A DNA stretch of 64,000 bases, from assembly GCA_033220425.1 (NCBI GenBank), contig CM065651.1:4154001-4218000 (forward strand), in the 5' to 3' direction. Positions 22,080 through 33,813 of the stretch are shown here, piece by piece. Below the pieces are notes generated by a model. That model was not told the DNA's origin. It saw nothing but the letters and a program-made list of their open reading frames with translations, and searched no databases. The position numbers and the translations under genes were made by a program. The DNA comes from Lepraria neglecta. Its lineage: Eukaryota; Ascomycota; Lecanoromycetes; Lecanorales; Stereocaulaceae. Within the stretch, counting starts at the first letter, position 1. Each line of letters starts with the position of its first letter.

Positions 22080-22897
22080 CCTTGCAAGTGTGCTGAATTA
22101 ATCCGGAACGAGGCGATTGAAGGGAGATGTGAGACCGACCTCACTCGATAAGGCTCTGGTAGTATGATGGAGAGAAGACCAACAAGGCCGGTTTGATATA
22201 AGGGTGAGGAACTAGGACTGAGTGTGTGAGCCGGTGGCTCACACTTTCGACGGAGTAGACAGTAGCATCCCGGTGGGGTTGAAGAGATGTTGAAGGTAGT
22301 TTATCGTGCCAGTTTGTGAATGTTTGTGGACTGGATATATTACAGTACCGCACTAGCGTTAGCGGTAGAACATAACTCTTGGCACGCCTTCTCACACCAT
22401 GCCCTCGATCCCAGTCAGTCTGAAACTATCAAGCTCCTTCTCTGGACGCTCTAATTTGCATGACAATGCAGAGTAGTCATAGATCTATGCTCATGTACTC
22501 CGTTATTGGTTGATACAAACCACTGCAGCTCTTCCCCTTCTCGGACGTGCCGTCACAGCTACACGGAGAACATGACCTGCATCGAAGGCCAACTACAGTC
22601 AAAGCCTGGTAACAATACCTATACTCAATGCGTTCCTTGCTGATGTACTTTCTATAACTAGGCAAGTACAATTGCTTGTTCACCGACAATCGACCAGAAG
22701 AAATCACTATCCTGAGAGCCCCCTCTCTTAAACTCCCTCTCCCTTAACACCACTATTACTTCCAAGGATCCCGTCCATTGAGCATGATGACATCGTGGAA
22801 CTCGGATCTACATACCGCTGCATTAGCTTTACCGCTGGGTCACTGGTGGACCTGACATCTCCAACCCCTTCTCCGAACCCACTACACCGAAAACAAC
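22080..22897. other. No recognisable gene
   Basis: Promoter side of the broken F-box paralog. Short open stretches without motifs. Confidence 0.4.
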
Positions 22898-23035
22898 ATG
22901 TCTCCCCGCAACAGCTCCTCATCAACATCTTCGACGGGTGCTGCTTACCCATGGATCCTCGAACATCTTCTTGCATACCCCGGCGCTTACGAAATACCTC
23001 TACGAACCAAGTATACACTCAATTTGACACCTTGA
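22898..23035 (+). pseudogene. Truncated copy of a conserved fungal protein of unknown function
   Basis: ATG 22898 opens a frame beginning MSPRNSSSSTSSTG, then AYPWILEHLLAYPGAYEIPL and TKYTLN, ending at TGA 23033-23035. This N-terminus matches a widely conserved Pezizomycotina protein in which a Ser-rich start leads into PWILEHLL-YPG-YE-PLRTMYTLN and then about 150 further residues rich in helices. Here the C-terminal part is absent or scrambled: beyond 23035 no frame continues the family pattern. A truncated relic is the simplest reading. Confidence 0.5.
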
Positions 23036-23120
23036 GCACAGCCATCGCGCGAGCCCTAAGTCAGTACAAGCGACCCATCGTCTTGGAGGCCAATGAGAGC
23101 ATGGTCACCAGTTGAAAACA

Positions 23121-24069
23121 TGGAGGTGAATGGTCCAGAGAATACGCGGTTCATGGAGGCTGGCAATGGGGTACAATACTCCCATGGCTGCAGTACTACA
23201 GGTGGACGCAAGACCTGGATTGCCTACATGAGATGCAAGGGCTGAGGGCTTCGTCTATCTCCACTACCTAAGGACATGGGAGTGAGCCTGGGAGAAGCTC
23301 ATCTCCAGAATCTGGCACCTAGTCCACGAATTGGCCACTGCTCAACAGGCTTCTAGCAAAGACACAGTGGCCGAGCTGGGTGATGGAAACTACACTGCAG
23401 GCCGCAAAAGGTGGCTACCCGAGCAAGAGAAGGGTCATACCAATGGATTCATGTGATCCAAGACATGGCAGTGTTTTAAGCTTTCAGTCAGCCCAGGCCC
23501 ACTCACTGCTCTGGACTAGGCTCAGGTCAGGCAAAGCCAGGTAGGAGAACGCTCGCGCCGCTGAGACGTTGGCAAGAAACATGCTAGAGCAACAGGCCTG
23601 AACGAGCTTCTTGGCAGATGCCTATTCCATACCGAATATCTCCAGCCAACGTTGACGAATCGGAGTATGGTCGTCGGACTGAGTAAATCTACACAGAAGA
23701 AATCTCCTGGCCATCGATACTCGCCTAGGGTCATTTATGACCAAGAATGCCTGCAAACAACTACTTAAGGGGAAGTCTGTGGATGGTGGCTCACCATTCG
23801 GGAAGCCGCGTGGAAAAGGCGAGACACACTAGCTTCGCGTGACTCCCCTACCTCGATTTCCATTCAGCTGGCCGAGCAAGCAGCATCTCGACGCCGGTGA
23901 TTACTCCTTCGTCAGCTCCTTGTGTAACTTCGACGTTGTCTCTCTATTCCGGCGGGCCCGTCCGAAGACCTACACGCGGACAAATCAATACGAGGAATAT
24001 CTGCTGCAGGTTCAAGCCACAACGGGACGTTAAGCGAATCTAGAACGGTACCGCTTCCCCACATCTCAC
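23121..24069. other. No recognisable gene
   Basis: Weakly coding-like pieces without family resemblance (for example near 23280-23450, WEKLISRIWHLVHELATAQQ). Possibly more decayed sequence. Confidence 0.3.
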
Positions 24070-24570
24070 TCAGCCCATGCAGTCATCTTGGGGAGAAAGA
24101 GAGATCTCTTCGAATCGATAGAAAGGCTGCGTGAGATCATTGGGTGACGAAGCTCGGCAAATTACAAAATGCACGAAAGGCAGAAGGTCTTCCATCAAAA
24201 TCACATCCCCTCTCGAATGACTACCCCTGGCTTCTGCCTGTGGGGCGTTCGGCGACTTTTTGACTCCAATTTCTCTCGTAATAGAAATGAGCCTTGCATA
24301 GGATATCACCTCAATGCGTAAGCCCTCAAATTGCTTCGATTGAAACGGAAATTTGATAGGATATTTATGAGTGCCGATGTCGCTGACCTGCATTTGATGG
24401 CTTGGAAAGGCCAAGGCCTCAATGACACCACGCTCTGCCACACTGCTACCCTCGTGTTCAGCTCCAAGATGAAGATATCGATTGGGTCCAGCCGGCGTTC
24501 GCGACGGGAGGACAGGCTCAGCTGGTTGAGGACGACCTCTACTATATACCAAGGCTCCCTGGAAGGCCAT
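24070..24570 (-). CDS. Hypothetical protein, 166 aa, doubtful
   Basis: Open from ATG 24570 to 24070. Segments such as VILMEDLLPFVHFVICRASS look protein-like, but I do not recognise a family and a frame of this length can arise by chance in a window this size. If real, it would be transcribed away from the small secreted protein gene 104 bp to the right, sharing its promoter. Confidence 0.25.
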   Translation of the reverse strand: MAFQGALVYSRGRPQPAEPVLPSRTPAGPNRYLHLGAEHEGSSVAERGVIEALAFPSHQMQVSDIGTHKYPIKFPFQSKQFEGLRIEVISYARLISITREIGVKKSPNAPQAEARGSHSRGDVILMEDLLPFVHFVICRASSPNDLTQPFYRFEEISLSPQDDCMG

Positions 24571-24674
24571 GTTTGATCCACAACAATCAATCAACCCAGA
24601 CCCCTTTGAGATCCCCAAGTGCTTTTGCAGCAACCCTTTGACAACCCTGAACGGAATCCAAAAGCGCAACACCA

Positions 24675-25160
24675 ATGCATCTCTCAGCAATCCTAGCCGC
24701 TGCACTCGCTCTTGCAGTTGCCTCGTAAGTCTTTCCCCCAAATATTTGAACATTCAAAGCATGCTGATAGCTTCTCTTCGGCGCGTCAGTGCAAAGCCAA
24801 CTTCGTCCACCCATGAGCCCAATTCCTCTACGAAGTGCACCACGACGATCGAAACGGTAAAGACCTACAATCTTAGCCCGATAACGACTATTTACCTTGC
24901 AACGCACACGGCTACAAGCTATGTCAAATGCCATGGTTGTTCGTTGACTATTGTCGGGCTGGGAGGACATGGACCTGTACGTCCTTCACCCAGTTCTCCA
25001 GTATCTCGAGATCTTTGGCAGCTATTGCAGCCTGGCCGTTTTCTGGACGATGCTGACATTACAATGAAAGTTCCGTCCTTCCCCAACCGCGACCCTCATT
25101 GATAATAATATTGCCGGGACTACGACTACTACATTTGCATGTTCGCCAAGCCACAAGTAG
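24675..25160 (+). CDS. Small secreted protein, 3' end uncertain
   Basis: Exon 1 (24675-24724) encodes MHLSAILAAALALAVAS, a textbook signal peptide. A 65-nt intron (GTAAGT at 24725 to CAG at 24789) leads to a Thr-rich domain: KCTTTIETVKTYNLSPITTI, then ATHTATSYVKCHGCSLTIV and LGGHGP. Fungal secreted proteins of this kind share a T-A-T-SYV-C-xx-C-x-L-T core and end in a Thr-rich, Cys-containing tail. The exon 2 frame stops at 25100-25102, but the likely genuine tail, GTTTTTFACSPSHK, lies in another frame ending at 25158-25160. Either a second intron starting with GTACGT after LGGHGP was missed or the 3' end is damaged. Possible cell-surface or effector-like role is inference. Confidence 0.55.
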
Positions 25161-25893
25161 TGTCTAGGCAAGGTGCACGAGGCTATTGGCGACGGAAACG
25201 AGCCTGGAAGATGTCACCGGATGCGAACGAGGAGCTTTGAATTCTTATAATGTTGCTCATGTCCGTGTAGGCCACCACGCCTCGATGAAGCTCGATCTAC
25301 ATGCAACCATAGCCTCAATAGCTCAATTTGACCTATTGTCATCTTTCTGATTTTGTTTGCCACCGTAAATTCGGATGCATTGTGACCTTTCAAAGCCTTT
25401 ACCGATTGTCATTTTCCCCAGCTACGACGCGCTTTCAGACATCTAGTAGCTCATCAATACTGCTGGTAACCCGGCCAGTGAATACGTGCAGGGCCGTTGA
25501 ATACGTAGAATGATTGAATCGATATGCCATCCTTATCGATCTTTCCATAGACGTACTCATAGGTCAGGTCACGGATCTCTCGCTGTAGCTGAAGTAGCGA
25601 CTTAGTCGCCTAGTCGGCTCTTGATTGATACATAATTACCAACAGTGCTGTCAATGTTGCACAGACCAACCACAAGACAGGCAGGCTCACGGCCCTGATT
25701 CGTGCCGCTTTACAAACAATCGGAGCAGAGACCTTGGCATTTCGGAGTCGAAACTCCCCAGGAAACTTAAGATTATTTGAAGCAATCAAGCAAGAAATCT
25801 CATAGTCTGCGCTCAGAAATCTCCAAAACTTTGGGGTTTGGAGTTGGCTTGAGCAGCCAACTCCGTCCCCGGAGCTCAAATGGTTGCGCACAA
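25161..25893. other. No recognisable gene
   Basis: Lies between the secreted-protein gene (plus) and the 3' end of the F-box-like gene (minus). No coding pattern found. Confidence 0.4.
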
Positions 25894-27015
25894 TCACTCG
25901 ATCTTGTTCCACCGTCCATCGCCCTCATGCCTCCACTCCCGTTCCCCCGTAAACACATAACCCCCAACAACACGATCAATCACATCTCTCAGCCCCGGAT
26001 TCTTATAATCCAGTATCGTAAACCCAGTAAGACATTTCAAACCCCCAACATCAAGACGCCGCATCAGCAAAGCATACGCATTCTCAAACTCCGTCCACAG
26101 ATCCGACCTTTGGCACGTCCCTAGCGCTTCAGTATCATCGAGGATGCCGTTGTCACTGGATGGAGCTAGTTGAATGCGTAGGTGCTTTAGATTTCGTGCC
26201 ATGTAGGTTAAAAAGCGAGTTAGTTTGCGAGTATGGCTTTGACACATGTCGCTGTGCGGAAACGGAAAGACGGCGATGAAATCGAAAGAGGTGATGTGCG
26301 GTGCGCATTCTAGCAGGAAGTGAACCATTTCGGCTGGTTTCTGGGGGTTGAGTAGTGAAGGTCCGCGTTTGTGAAAGTACTCGTAAGTGCTGTAAGCGCG
26401 GATAGAGGAGCCTTCGTTATAAATGCAATGCGTCCAGGGCCGTACTTGGAAAATGTTCTGGTCGGTAGCAGGCACGGCGTCTAGTGTGGCACGGATGGGG
26501 TCGCGCATGTGACTTAGGTGGAGGAGTTGGTAGGGGATGTTGAAAGCCCATTCGTCGCTGAGGCGGAGGTCGTAGGGGAGGATGTATTCGAAGGCGGAAG
26601 GGGGGAGGAGGATGGTAAGGGCGTGGGGATCGGCGCTTTCGATTAGAGCGAGGATGCGGACCCAGGGGCGGACATCGGTTGAGATGCTGAGGGTTTTTGC
26701 GGTTTCTAGTGCTTGGGTGGTAGCGTGGAGGAGGAGGGTGGAGACTTTGGTGCGGAAGGAGTGCTGGGTGATGAATGGGAGGATATCGTCGATGGTGTCG
26801 AGGCTGACTTTTAGGTTGGTGAAGAGGGTGGGGAAGGTGGTTTGGTGAAGGCGGTGACATATGCGGGATAGGTCTTTGATTGGATGGTGGGGGGAGTTTA
26901 GGAGAGCTTCTGATGGTTCTTCGTGGAGGTGTTGAATGGAAGGGGGCTCTGAGTCTTCTAAGAATGAGATGATGTGTTGGAGGAGCTCGGTGGGGAGATC
27001 GGTGAGGAAGGCCAT
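25894..27015 (-). CDS. F-box-like protein, 373 aa
   Basis: Single exon. I chose ATG 27015 because the F-box starts at once: AFLTDLPTELLQHIISFLED, then DLSRICHRLHQTTFPTLF, the standard F-box helices with a long insert between them. The remainder includes FLLECAPHITSFDFIAVFPF and RFLTYMARNLKHLRIQL, typical of the loose LRR-like C-terminal parts of fungal F-box proteins. No close likeness to the tandem paralogs at 17.7-22.1 kb beyond the F-box. Predicted cytosolic SCF adaptor with unknown substrate. Appears intact. The strong open frames on the other strand here are shadows of biased codon use. Confidence 0.75.
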   Translation of the reverse strand: MAFLTDLPTELLQHIISFLEDSEPPSIQHLHEEPSEALLNSPHHPIKDLSRICHRLHQTTFPTLFTNLKVSLDTIDDILPFITQHSFRTKVSTLLLHATTQALETAKTLSISTDVRPWVRILALIESADPHALTILLPPSAFEYILPYDLRLSDEWAFNIPYQLLHLSHMRDPIRATLDAVPATDQNIFQVRPWTHCIYNEGSSIRAYSTYEYFHKRGPSLLNPQKPAEMVHFLLECAPHITSFDFIAVFPFPHSDMCQSHTRKLTRFLTYMARNLKHLRIQLAPSSDNGILDDTEALGTCQRSDLWTEFENAYALLMRRLDVGGLKCLTGFTILDYKNPGLRDVIDRVVGGYVFTGEREWRHEGDGRWNKIE

Positions 27016-28991
27016 TGCGCCAATATCAAGTTTGGATATCAAAATGGCTTCGTCCTGCTCCCACGTAGAGGAAAAGGTTAAAGGAGCGTGATGCTTCGAC
27101 TTGGTGCTCAATCAATGCTGCAAGATCACGACAATGTAAGTTTCCATAGTCGTAGTGATGAACAGCTCGAGAGAAGGAATTGAGGTTCAACGCGCTATTG
27201 CATGCCGACCTTGTTGGTATTGATGCTCAGGAAAATGCGGGGAAGTCATTTATAGTGTTGGTTTAGCTAGGAAAACATCTCATGTCGATTTAGCCACCTC
27301 GTTTGCTCTCGCACTGCCTGTTTGCTAGAGACTCCTGCAACTCTGACTCCAACACCCGCTGGTCTGGATAGGCTGGCAGACAACGCCTGTAATAATCTGA
27401 GCCAATGCTGTTAGAAGAGATGGCAATAAGAGTAGCTAAGCTATTCTCGGGCCGCCTCCATGTTGCAAGCATGCCCTGGAGCGGCCCGCGTAGACCACGG
27501 TAAGGATACCCTGTGAGCCAGCTAAAATGGCCACCATTCAGGAAATCATCCCCCAAAACTGCCCCTGGAGTGACCGAGAACAACCCCTAAGGCGCATACA
27601 AACTTGCGAGTGCCTCACAGGTATCCTCAAGCAATTTCACACCACAAACCCTGCGCGAGATCATTTGAGCACTAATATACCTAAGAGCAACTCGTCGATC
27701 TTTAATCTATTCTGACAGCTGAGATACCAACTATTAAGCGGATGCCGATGCTTGGCAGCGCATTGACCGTGTAGCTAAATTCCATCTTATATTCATCCGT
27801 CTCTCAGCTCAACACGGAGCTTTCAATCTAGTTTGTGCCCAGCCATAGCCCTGCCAGCCTTATTGAGTTTCAGTAATGTCGCTAAGCTGATCGCACAGTA
27901 TTGAATGAGACGCAGTTGAATCAGTCCAGCCGACTGCGACGCACGCAGCGCTCCGTGGTCCGAGTCCAGGGATGAGTCTGCTGAGCGGTTTCCCTGATCC
28001 ACATGTATGAACTTCGATGAATCTTCCGGCTCGCATAGAGGAAGGCGAAACCATTGAGGGAATCGAGATCCAAAGAGATGAGGTCCGATGAAGGTACTCA
28101 GCAGAATGGAATTTGCCGGTTGCGGTGAAATATTATTGGCTTGCTCGTTCCTAAAATTGTGCGGGGAAGGATCAAGGATCTGAGTAAGCACACCACATGG
28201 GCTACCTGCCCTTGCGCACTGACATCTCGTCCTCTCCAATGGACGGCGCATATGGTCAAAAAGATCGTAAACCAATCGGAAGGAAGCAGCTATCAATTTT
28301 GGGAACCTGCGTCACGCCCTTCAGACCCTGAATTGCGACTCGGTCTAGAACGAGAATTTTGAGCCTGAAGATCCTAAAGGATCAACGAAAGTCGGTATCG
28401 CTAAAGCGCCTTGGCACCATCCGAAACACGTCTTAGCCCGCGGGACTGATCGCCAAGCCTTGAAACGAGAGCGCTAAACCCGTAAGGCGCCCGAGCTGGA
28501 GCCTCGGCCGAGACAATTAATTCAAAGCCAATAATCCCCCTTCCGACCGTGTCAGAAATTTCTTACCGCCCTAATAATGGTGCAGTCTGTCCTTACCTTA
28601 TGCTCCGTCTCCCTCAGCCCCATGCCAGTCGGCTGTCTGCAGCGCTAAAAATAAGTCATTCTGAAAAGGAAGCACCAGTGCACCACTCTCTTTAATACCC
28701 CAATGGTGCTGTAAACAGCTGTCTTTATTCTCCTAGGCTGAGAACGTCGCCCTCTTTTCCGCGGTACCTCTCAGCCTCACTGCTAGTGCTAGACCCTTCA
28801 TTCTTAGATCATCTCGCAATTTCATCTACGAATTGCGGAATCCTGCTGACCTGCTGCCTGCCTGACTGCCTGTCCGGCCGCGCAGCAACATTAATCCTCC
28901 GGGACTGCCATGTTAGCACTTACCATCTTCAACCAGCGACGACGCAGAATCACCGTTCCTCCTTCTCGCATTCCTGGCTAGCATTCATGAA
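27016..28991. other. Intergenic, no confident gene
   Basis: Holds the promoter of the F-box-like gene (minus) and of the transporter-GT32 gene (plus). Open stretches at 27290-27583 and 27823-28296 (both minus) match nothing known. No repeat or RNA gene seen. Confidence 0.4.
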
Positions 28992-31900
28992 ATGCTATCA
29001 TCTCTTGGATCGGCGATGGAGTTGTCTAGGGTCCGCCAACTGCTCAACGGTTTTTTGATCGTGATATCAATCAGTGCGGAGTCTGGACTCCTCGTGCTCA
29101 ACCGATTCATTCTTTCAGGTATGAAAAGGCCACCTATTCACTACCCCACGTGCGAGCCAATGCTAATAATATGAGAACAGCCGGCGTTTACAAGTAAGCG
29201 CATTAATCTTTTCGTGGAAACGTCACTGCTCCACTTGCTCGTGCTTACCTTGTGTTTTCAGATTTCCATATCCGGTAGCCACCACATTAATACAGTGCTG
29301 CATAACATTCTGTCTTGTCTTGATAGGACAGCAACTCAGTCACATTCTCTTACCATACTTCACCTTTAAACCATGTGCTGTTTGCTCCGGGGCTGAAGAA
29401 GAGGCTTCACTACTCAAATACCATGATGCTGGACCTGACCCAACCAAGAGCTCACGAGAGCCCTCACCATCACGTGACGATTCGAGGATATCTTCGGCCA
29501 ACAGACGATTCGGGGAAGTTGTTGGCCTTACTATTGTATACGTTCTGAGGACTACCCTGGGCAATGCAAACATCATGTAGGTGTCTCCCAGGCGACTCCC
29601 GTCGAATTACTCCACTGATAACAGATATAGCCGTCTGCCATTGTCCATCTACGCACTTTTTCGCATCTTCGCTGTGCCCTTGGCCTTGCTGTTGAATGGC
29701 ATATGGAGAGGCGACACGCATTCAACTCTGGCTATTGTGTCCTCATTGCTTGGCCTTTTCAGCCTCGTTCTCAGCATTCTGTCTTTCGCGGAGCCAATAA
29801 CGACTGGAGGCTTGCTTTCTGGTATCTCTATGTCAATACTTGACGCATTGCTTCCCATCCTACTCTTGACTGCTTGCTACCCCCGTAGCCAGCATCCAAG
29901 AACCCAGGACCAACTCTTAGATGCCGGCACTGAGAAACTATCTCTCTGTGACTGGTGTGAGTCACGTCTGGAAGACTCATCGCGTAGACTCTGGTCTACT
30001 CTCCGCCACATCACCTTTCTGTCGGTGGTCATACTCCTCCCGACATTCCTCCTGTGTGGAGAGCCCCAAGATATACAACGGAACAGCTATGTGCTTGATG
30101 TCCCGTTAACATGGATACTTCTAGTGGCAAGTGGCTCTGTCAATGCAGCTTTTCTACTATTACCAGCGCTGCTTGCAAAGACCACGTCCTCATTCACACC
30201 GACATTCTTAACAGTGCCAAGTAATGCCATAATCATCGTGGTTTTTGGAGGAAGCCTGGCCGCATATGGTTGGATGAGCATTGGATTATGCTGGTTCTTC
30301 AGTCTTTGCTTCACATTATTCCAGCTCAAGTCTCAACCCAAGGAAACCGCTCCTGCAGCGACAACAAAGCTTCGCAGCAATTCTGTGCTCCTACGTGGAG
30401 TGGCACTAGGAGCATTACTCTGGGGCTGTATCTACGGTATCGATCGCATACACAAAGCGTCTTTGCCTCAAGCTAGTGAAATGTCGGCTTGTAAGCACCA
30501 GTACGATCCAATCTCGAACTATACCCTCGCGGAAGCCCCAGAAATTCCAAGTACAGCAAAGGATGACTACCTTGGTCCACGACCTAATGTCGATACTATA
30601 GCTAATATTTCGTTGATGGTAGAGGCTTGCCGTGAAATTGTCGATGGCCAAGGCATTGACGATGTGGTAAATTGTCTAGCATACCTGGCAGGGAAGGAGA
30701 ACGAGTATCTGACTTTGCCTGTCGCCAAATCGAGCCAAACCGGTCAGCCAGATTCTCGAAGTCTCGATGTTGCGAATGGAAACCAATTTGATGATGGCCC
30801 AGCACCCAGCCCCAACCATCCATCCGCAGAGGCTGCATCAGCAACTTCTATTGGAACGTGTTCTGGGGAAGTCTTTCCATTTCATGTGTACTGGACAGGA
30901 CCTGCGACCTGGAGGTTCGAACTGTTTGTCAAAGCATACTTATATACCCAAAATCTACCATGCTCAAGACTATGGATATGGCTGGACGAAGACATCCGCC
31001 CAGGAGCTGTGGATAAAATGCTCTGTGACGACCCAATCTTTCAACGTTTCCTACCACTCGTCGAGCGTGGAGACATCACGTTAAAGAGCTGGAAATTACC
31101 AAGTCGCATACCCCTCCCCAAAGAAACCATCGACAACAGCAGCGGCCTCTACTTCAGTCCGCGCCCCTCAGAAAGACCTGACGAAACCTACATCGCCGAC
31201 GAAATAGTCCAAGACACAAACAACGAATACTGGCTCGCCCTCAACACCGCTAATGGCTTCACACCCGTTCAAATCTCCGATGCCGTCCGCTTCATCGTGC
31301 TCCACCTCCACGGCGGCGTTTACCTTGACATGGACGTCCTTCTCCTCCGCGACATGCGCCCCATGCTCCTCCCCGACCCTGTCACAGGCCTCTCCCGCGC
31401 CTTCGCCGAACAATGGGTCGAGCGCTTCCCACCTTCCGACTACAACACAGCCGTGATCTCCCTCCCCGCAAACTCCACACTCTCCACCTATCTCCTCCGC
31501 GGTGGCGTACGCATGGGAATGAATTTCCACCCTCTAATAATCGGACGTATGATGTGGCGGGATGGCCGCAACGACGAACTAGCGATGCTGCACAATGCAG
31601 TCTTCGACCCGCTAGTGACGAATTTACGGAGGAGAGGCACCGAAACGTGTACAGTTCCGTGTCATAAAAATTTCCAGAGTGCCTTTTTAAGGGTGGCGGA
31701 GGAGCCGGAGAAGGAGTGGAGTAATTTCTATGGGGAGCAGAGGGGTGATGTTGCAGGGACGTGGCCGGCTACGAATCGGAGTTTGGCGAATTTCTTTAGG
31801 GGGGCGTGGGCTTATCATATTCATAATCAGGTATGCCTCTCCTCTTTTACTTGACTTGATTCTTGGGAAGCGTTGAAAGAGCGAGTGCTAATGAGGCGTG

Positions 31901-32050
31901 CAGTGGTGGAAATTCCCCGAGCCAACATCCTGGATGGACATTATCACGAGAGCACAAGATGGCTTCTTCGATGGCACGAGGACAAATGCTTATGGTGAGC
32001 ATTGGGCAGGCCCATTCCTCAGGCAATACGATCGAGATTCTTGGCCTTGA
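28992..32050 (+). CDS. Fusion: nucleotide-sugar/triose-phosphate-transporter-like domain + GT32 glycosyltransferase
   Basis: Five exons join in frame: 28992-29118, 29181-29193 (13 nt), 29262-29576, 29625-31830 and 31904-32050, giving 935 residues. The N-terminal about 430 residues hold some ten to eleven hydrophobic segments and open with LNRFILSAGVYKFPYPVATT, the NK-LS--GFPYPV-LT hallmark of the TPT/nucleotide-sugar-transporter branch of the DMT superfamily. After a polar linker the C-terminal domain starts near residue 568 (VFPFHVYWTGPATWRFELFV) and is GT32: GGVYLDMDVLLL, with the DxD at residues 720-722 binding metal and sugar nucleotide, then FNPL-like and HNQ|WWKFPEPTSW elements and a final GTRTNAYGEHW. 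Likely in Golgi or ER membranes, possibly importing and using the same sugar donor. It appears intact. Confidence 0.85.
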
Positions 32051-33813
32051 TTGAGAGCGGTGTGATAAGAAAATTTTGCATTTGCATTTGCGTTTGACGA
32101 GATACCTAGATCTAGATTCCAACTTGTATGAAAACACTCCACCTCGTATACAACTCATGTGAGTTTAGCGATAGTCTTACGGGAGGCCGAACTTAAGTAC
32201 GAAGAGTTCTGCCTGAGCTTTCTAGATACAGTAAAACGAGTAAGACTACCACCGCCTCCTGGCTGACAATGTAGCATTGAAGCTGACAACGCATCTAGAC
32301 TGCATGTGATTGTGGAAACCCGCAGGATCGTAAACACTCTCGAACAATAGAGCAATGGCTCGAGAACATTCATGTAGATTGCTTCGCGGATCCGAAATCG
32401 TAGACAAACCCGCACATACGAGCCTGCCAATTGAGGCTCTCGGCGACTTTAGTACCTCTTGAGCTCCGTCTGACTGCTCTCGATTTAAGCAGCGTGTTTT
32501 GGATATCCTCATCATGTCGCCCATGCTCACGGAGCAAGATTATGACTGCGACTGACCGCCGTCAAAGTGAAGCAAAGAAATCCCGACTCTGCTGTCAAAT
32601 CTGTCACGCTAGTTCGCGCTCCAAAATCTAGACCCCAAATCCAAACCCGCGCCCAAACCTTCAGCTCACTGCCCTGTATTTCATCACGATCCCCAATCCC
32701 TCGCGCGCCAAGAATCAATCGGCGCAAGCTAAAACCGCCACAAAAAAAGGGGGGTTCAGCGAACTTAGGCTTTCAAGCCAATGCAAGGCTAGCCGAGCTG
32801 AAAAAAGAAGGTTGGACCTTTTTAGAGCGCGCAATCTCAATCCTAGCTTATTATAAGGTTAAGGGTCCATCAGGTAACATGGCGGGCTCGGCCGAGTAAG
32901 AATCAGGCTGAATGGATGTCGGCCGGGGTGGGTGATCTTAGAGAAATCAAAGACTTCATATAATGCACTTGGGTGCCCAGAGGATTTAGAGGAGAAATTT
33001 CCACGTTAGCTGGTTCGTGTTCGTAATGTGGTTTCCGGGCTAGAATGAATGATGAGGGGAGACGGCGAGGGGCATTGTATATAGAACTTCACTCGTTCGC
33101 TCGTTCGCTCGCTCGTTTAGCTGAGCACATAAGACAACACAGCAAAGCGTTCAATTCTCCCAACGCGGTAAATCGCACGCAAGTGCCTATCTGCTGACAC
33201 AGAAAGCCAGAAAGTAGACCGAGTCAAATCTCAATTCAGTGGGCAATTCGCACGCCTAAGACCTGCCATAAACAGCATTATTATTAGTTGTATTGGCCTG
33301 GCCTCGATTGGCGTCTCCGTCTGTAACAGCCCGCAAACGCGGGTCTAACCGATGGATTAAATGAAATCATGACTACCTTTACGACGAGAGCAGGCTTCCT
33401 GATTCCTTAATTCCTTATTCCCCTCCTTCACTTTAAGTTCCTTGAGGAAGAGCGGAAGGGGAGTACAAATGGGTACGGTCTCGCCTTGTTTGTTCTCACA
33501 TCAAAGTCAGCTGGAACAACTAGAATACTTTCAATTGGGTTTCATGTCGCCCGAGACAAGGCTCTCTTTCGGGGACTTTTTTTTGTTCTTGACTCTTTGA
33601 TAAGCTTCAATAATTGTGATTGATCTCTCTCTCTTTCAACATCTTTGTTCCAGATCCAACGCTCCCTCATACCGTATTCTTCTAATCGTTAAATTCATTC
33701 CCGTATCTTGGGCTTGGCCCAGGTCATACTGCCTCTATCTACACGTGGCACCCCACGTGCTGAATCCAATTGACCACCATTGACACCATCTACAACAACT
33801 CTCAGAAGCAGCC
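32051..33813. promoter_or_regulatory. Long intergenic region and probable 5' leader of the TLC-like gene
   Basis: No gene recognised. Near the right end are features common in fungal promoters and leaders: a TATATA at 33078-33083, a short CGTTCGCT repeat (about 33091-33117), a T-rich run at 33580-33590 and a CT-rich tract at 33624-33640 followed by TTGTTCCAG, which could be a leader-intron acceptor. Assignment of any of these as functional is inference. Confidence 0.35.
33091..33117. repeat. CGTTCGCTCG short tandem repeat
   Basis: Four-base units (CGTT/CGCT) repeated about six times, in the presumed promoter of the TLC-like gene. A simple microsatellite. Confidence 0.6.

Noticed and set aside
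26417-26860. Long minus-strand frame overlapping the F-box-like gene, extremely rich in Pro/His/Arg
   Set aside because: It is an off-frame shadow of the F-box-like coding sequence, whose own translation is a normal protein with an F-box.
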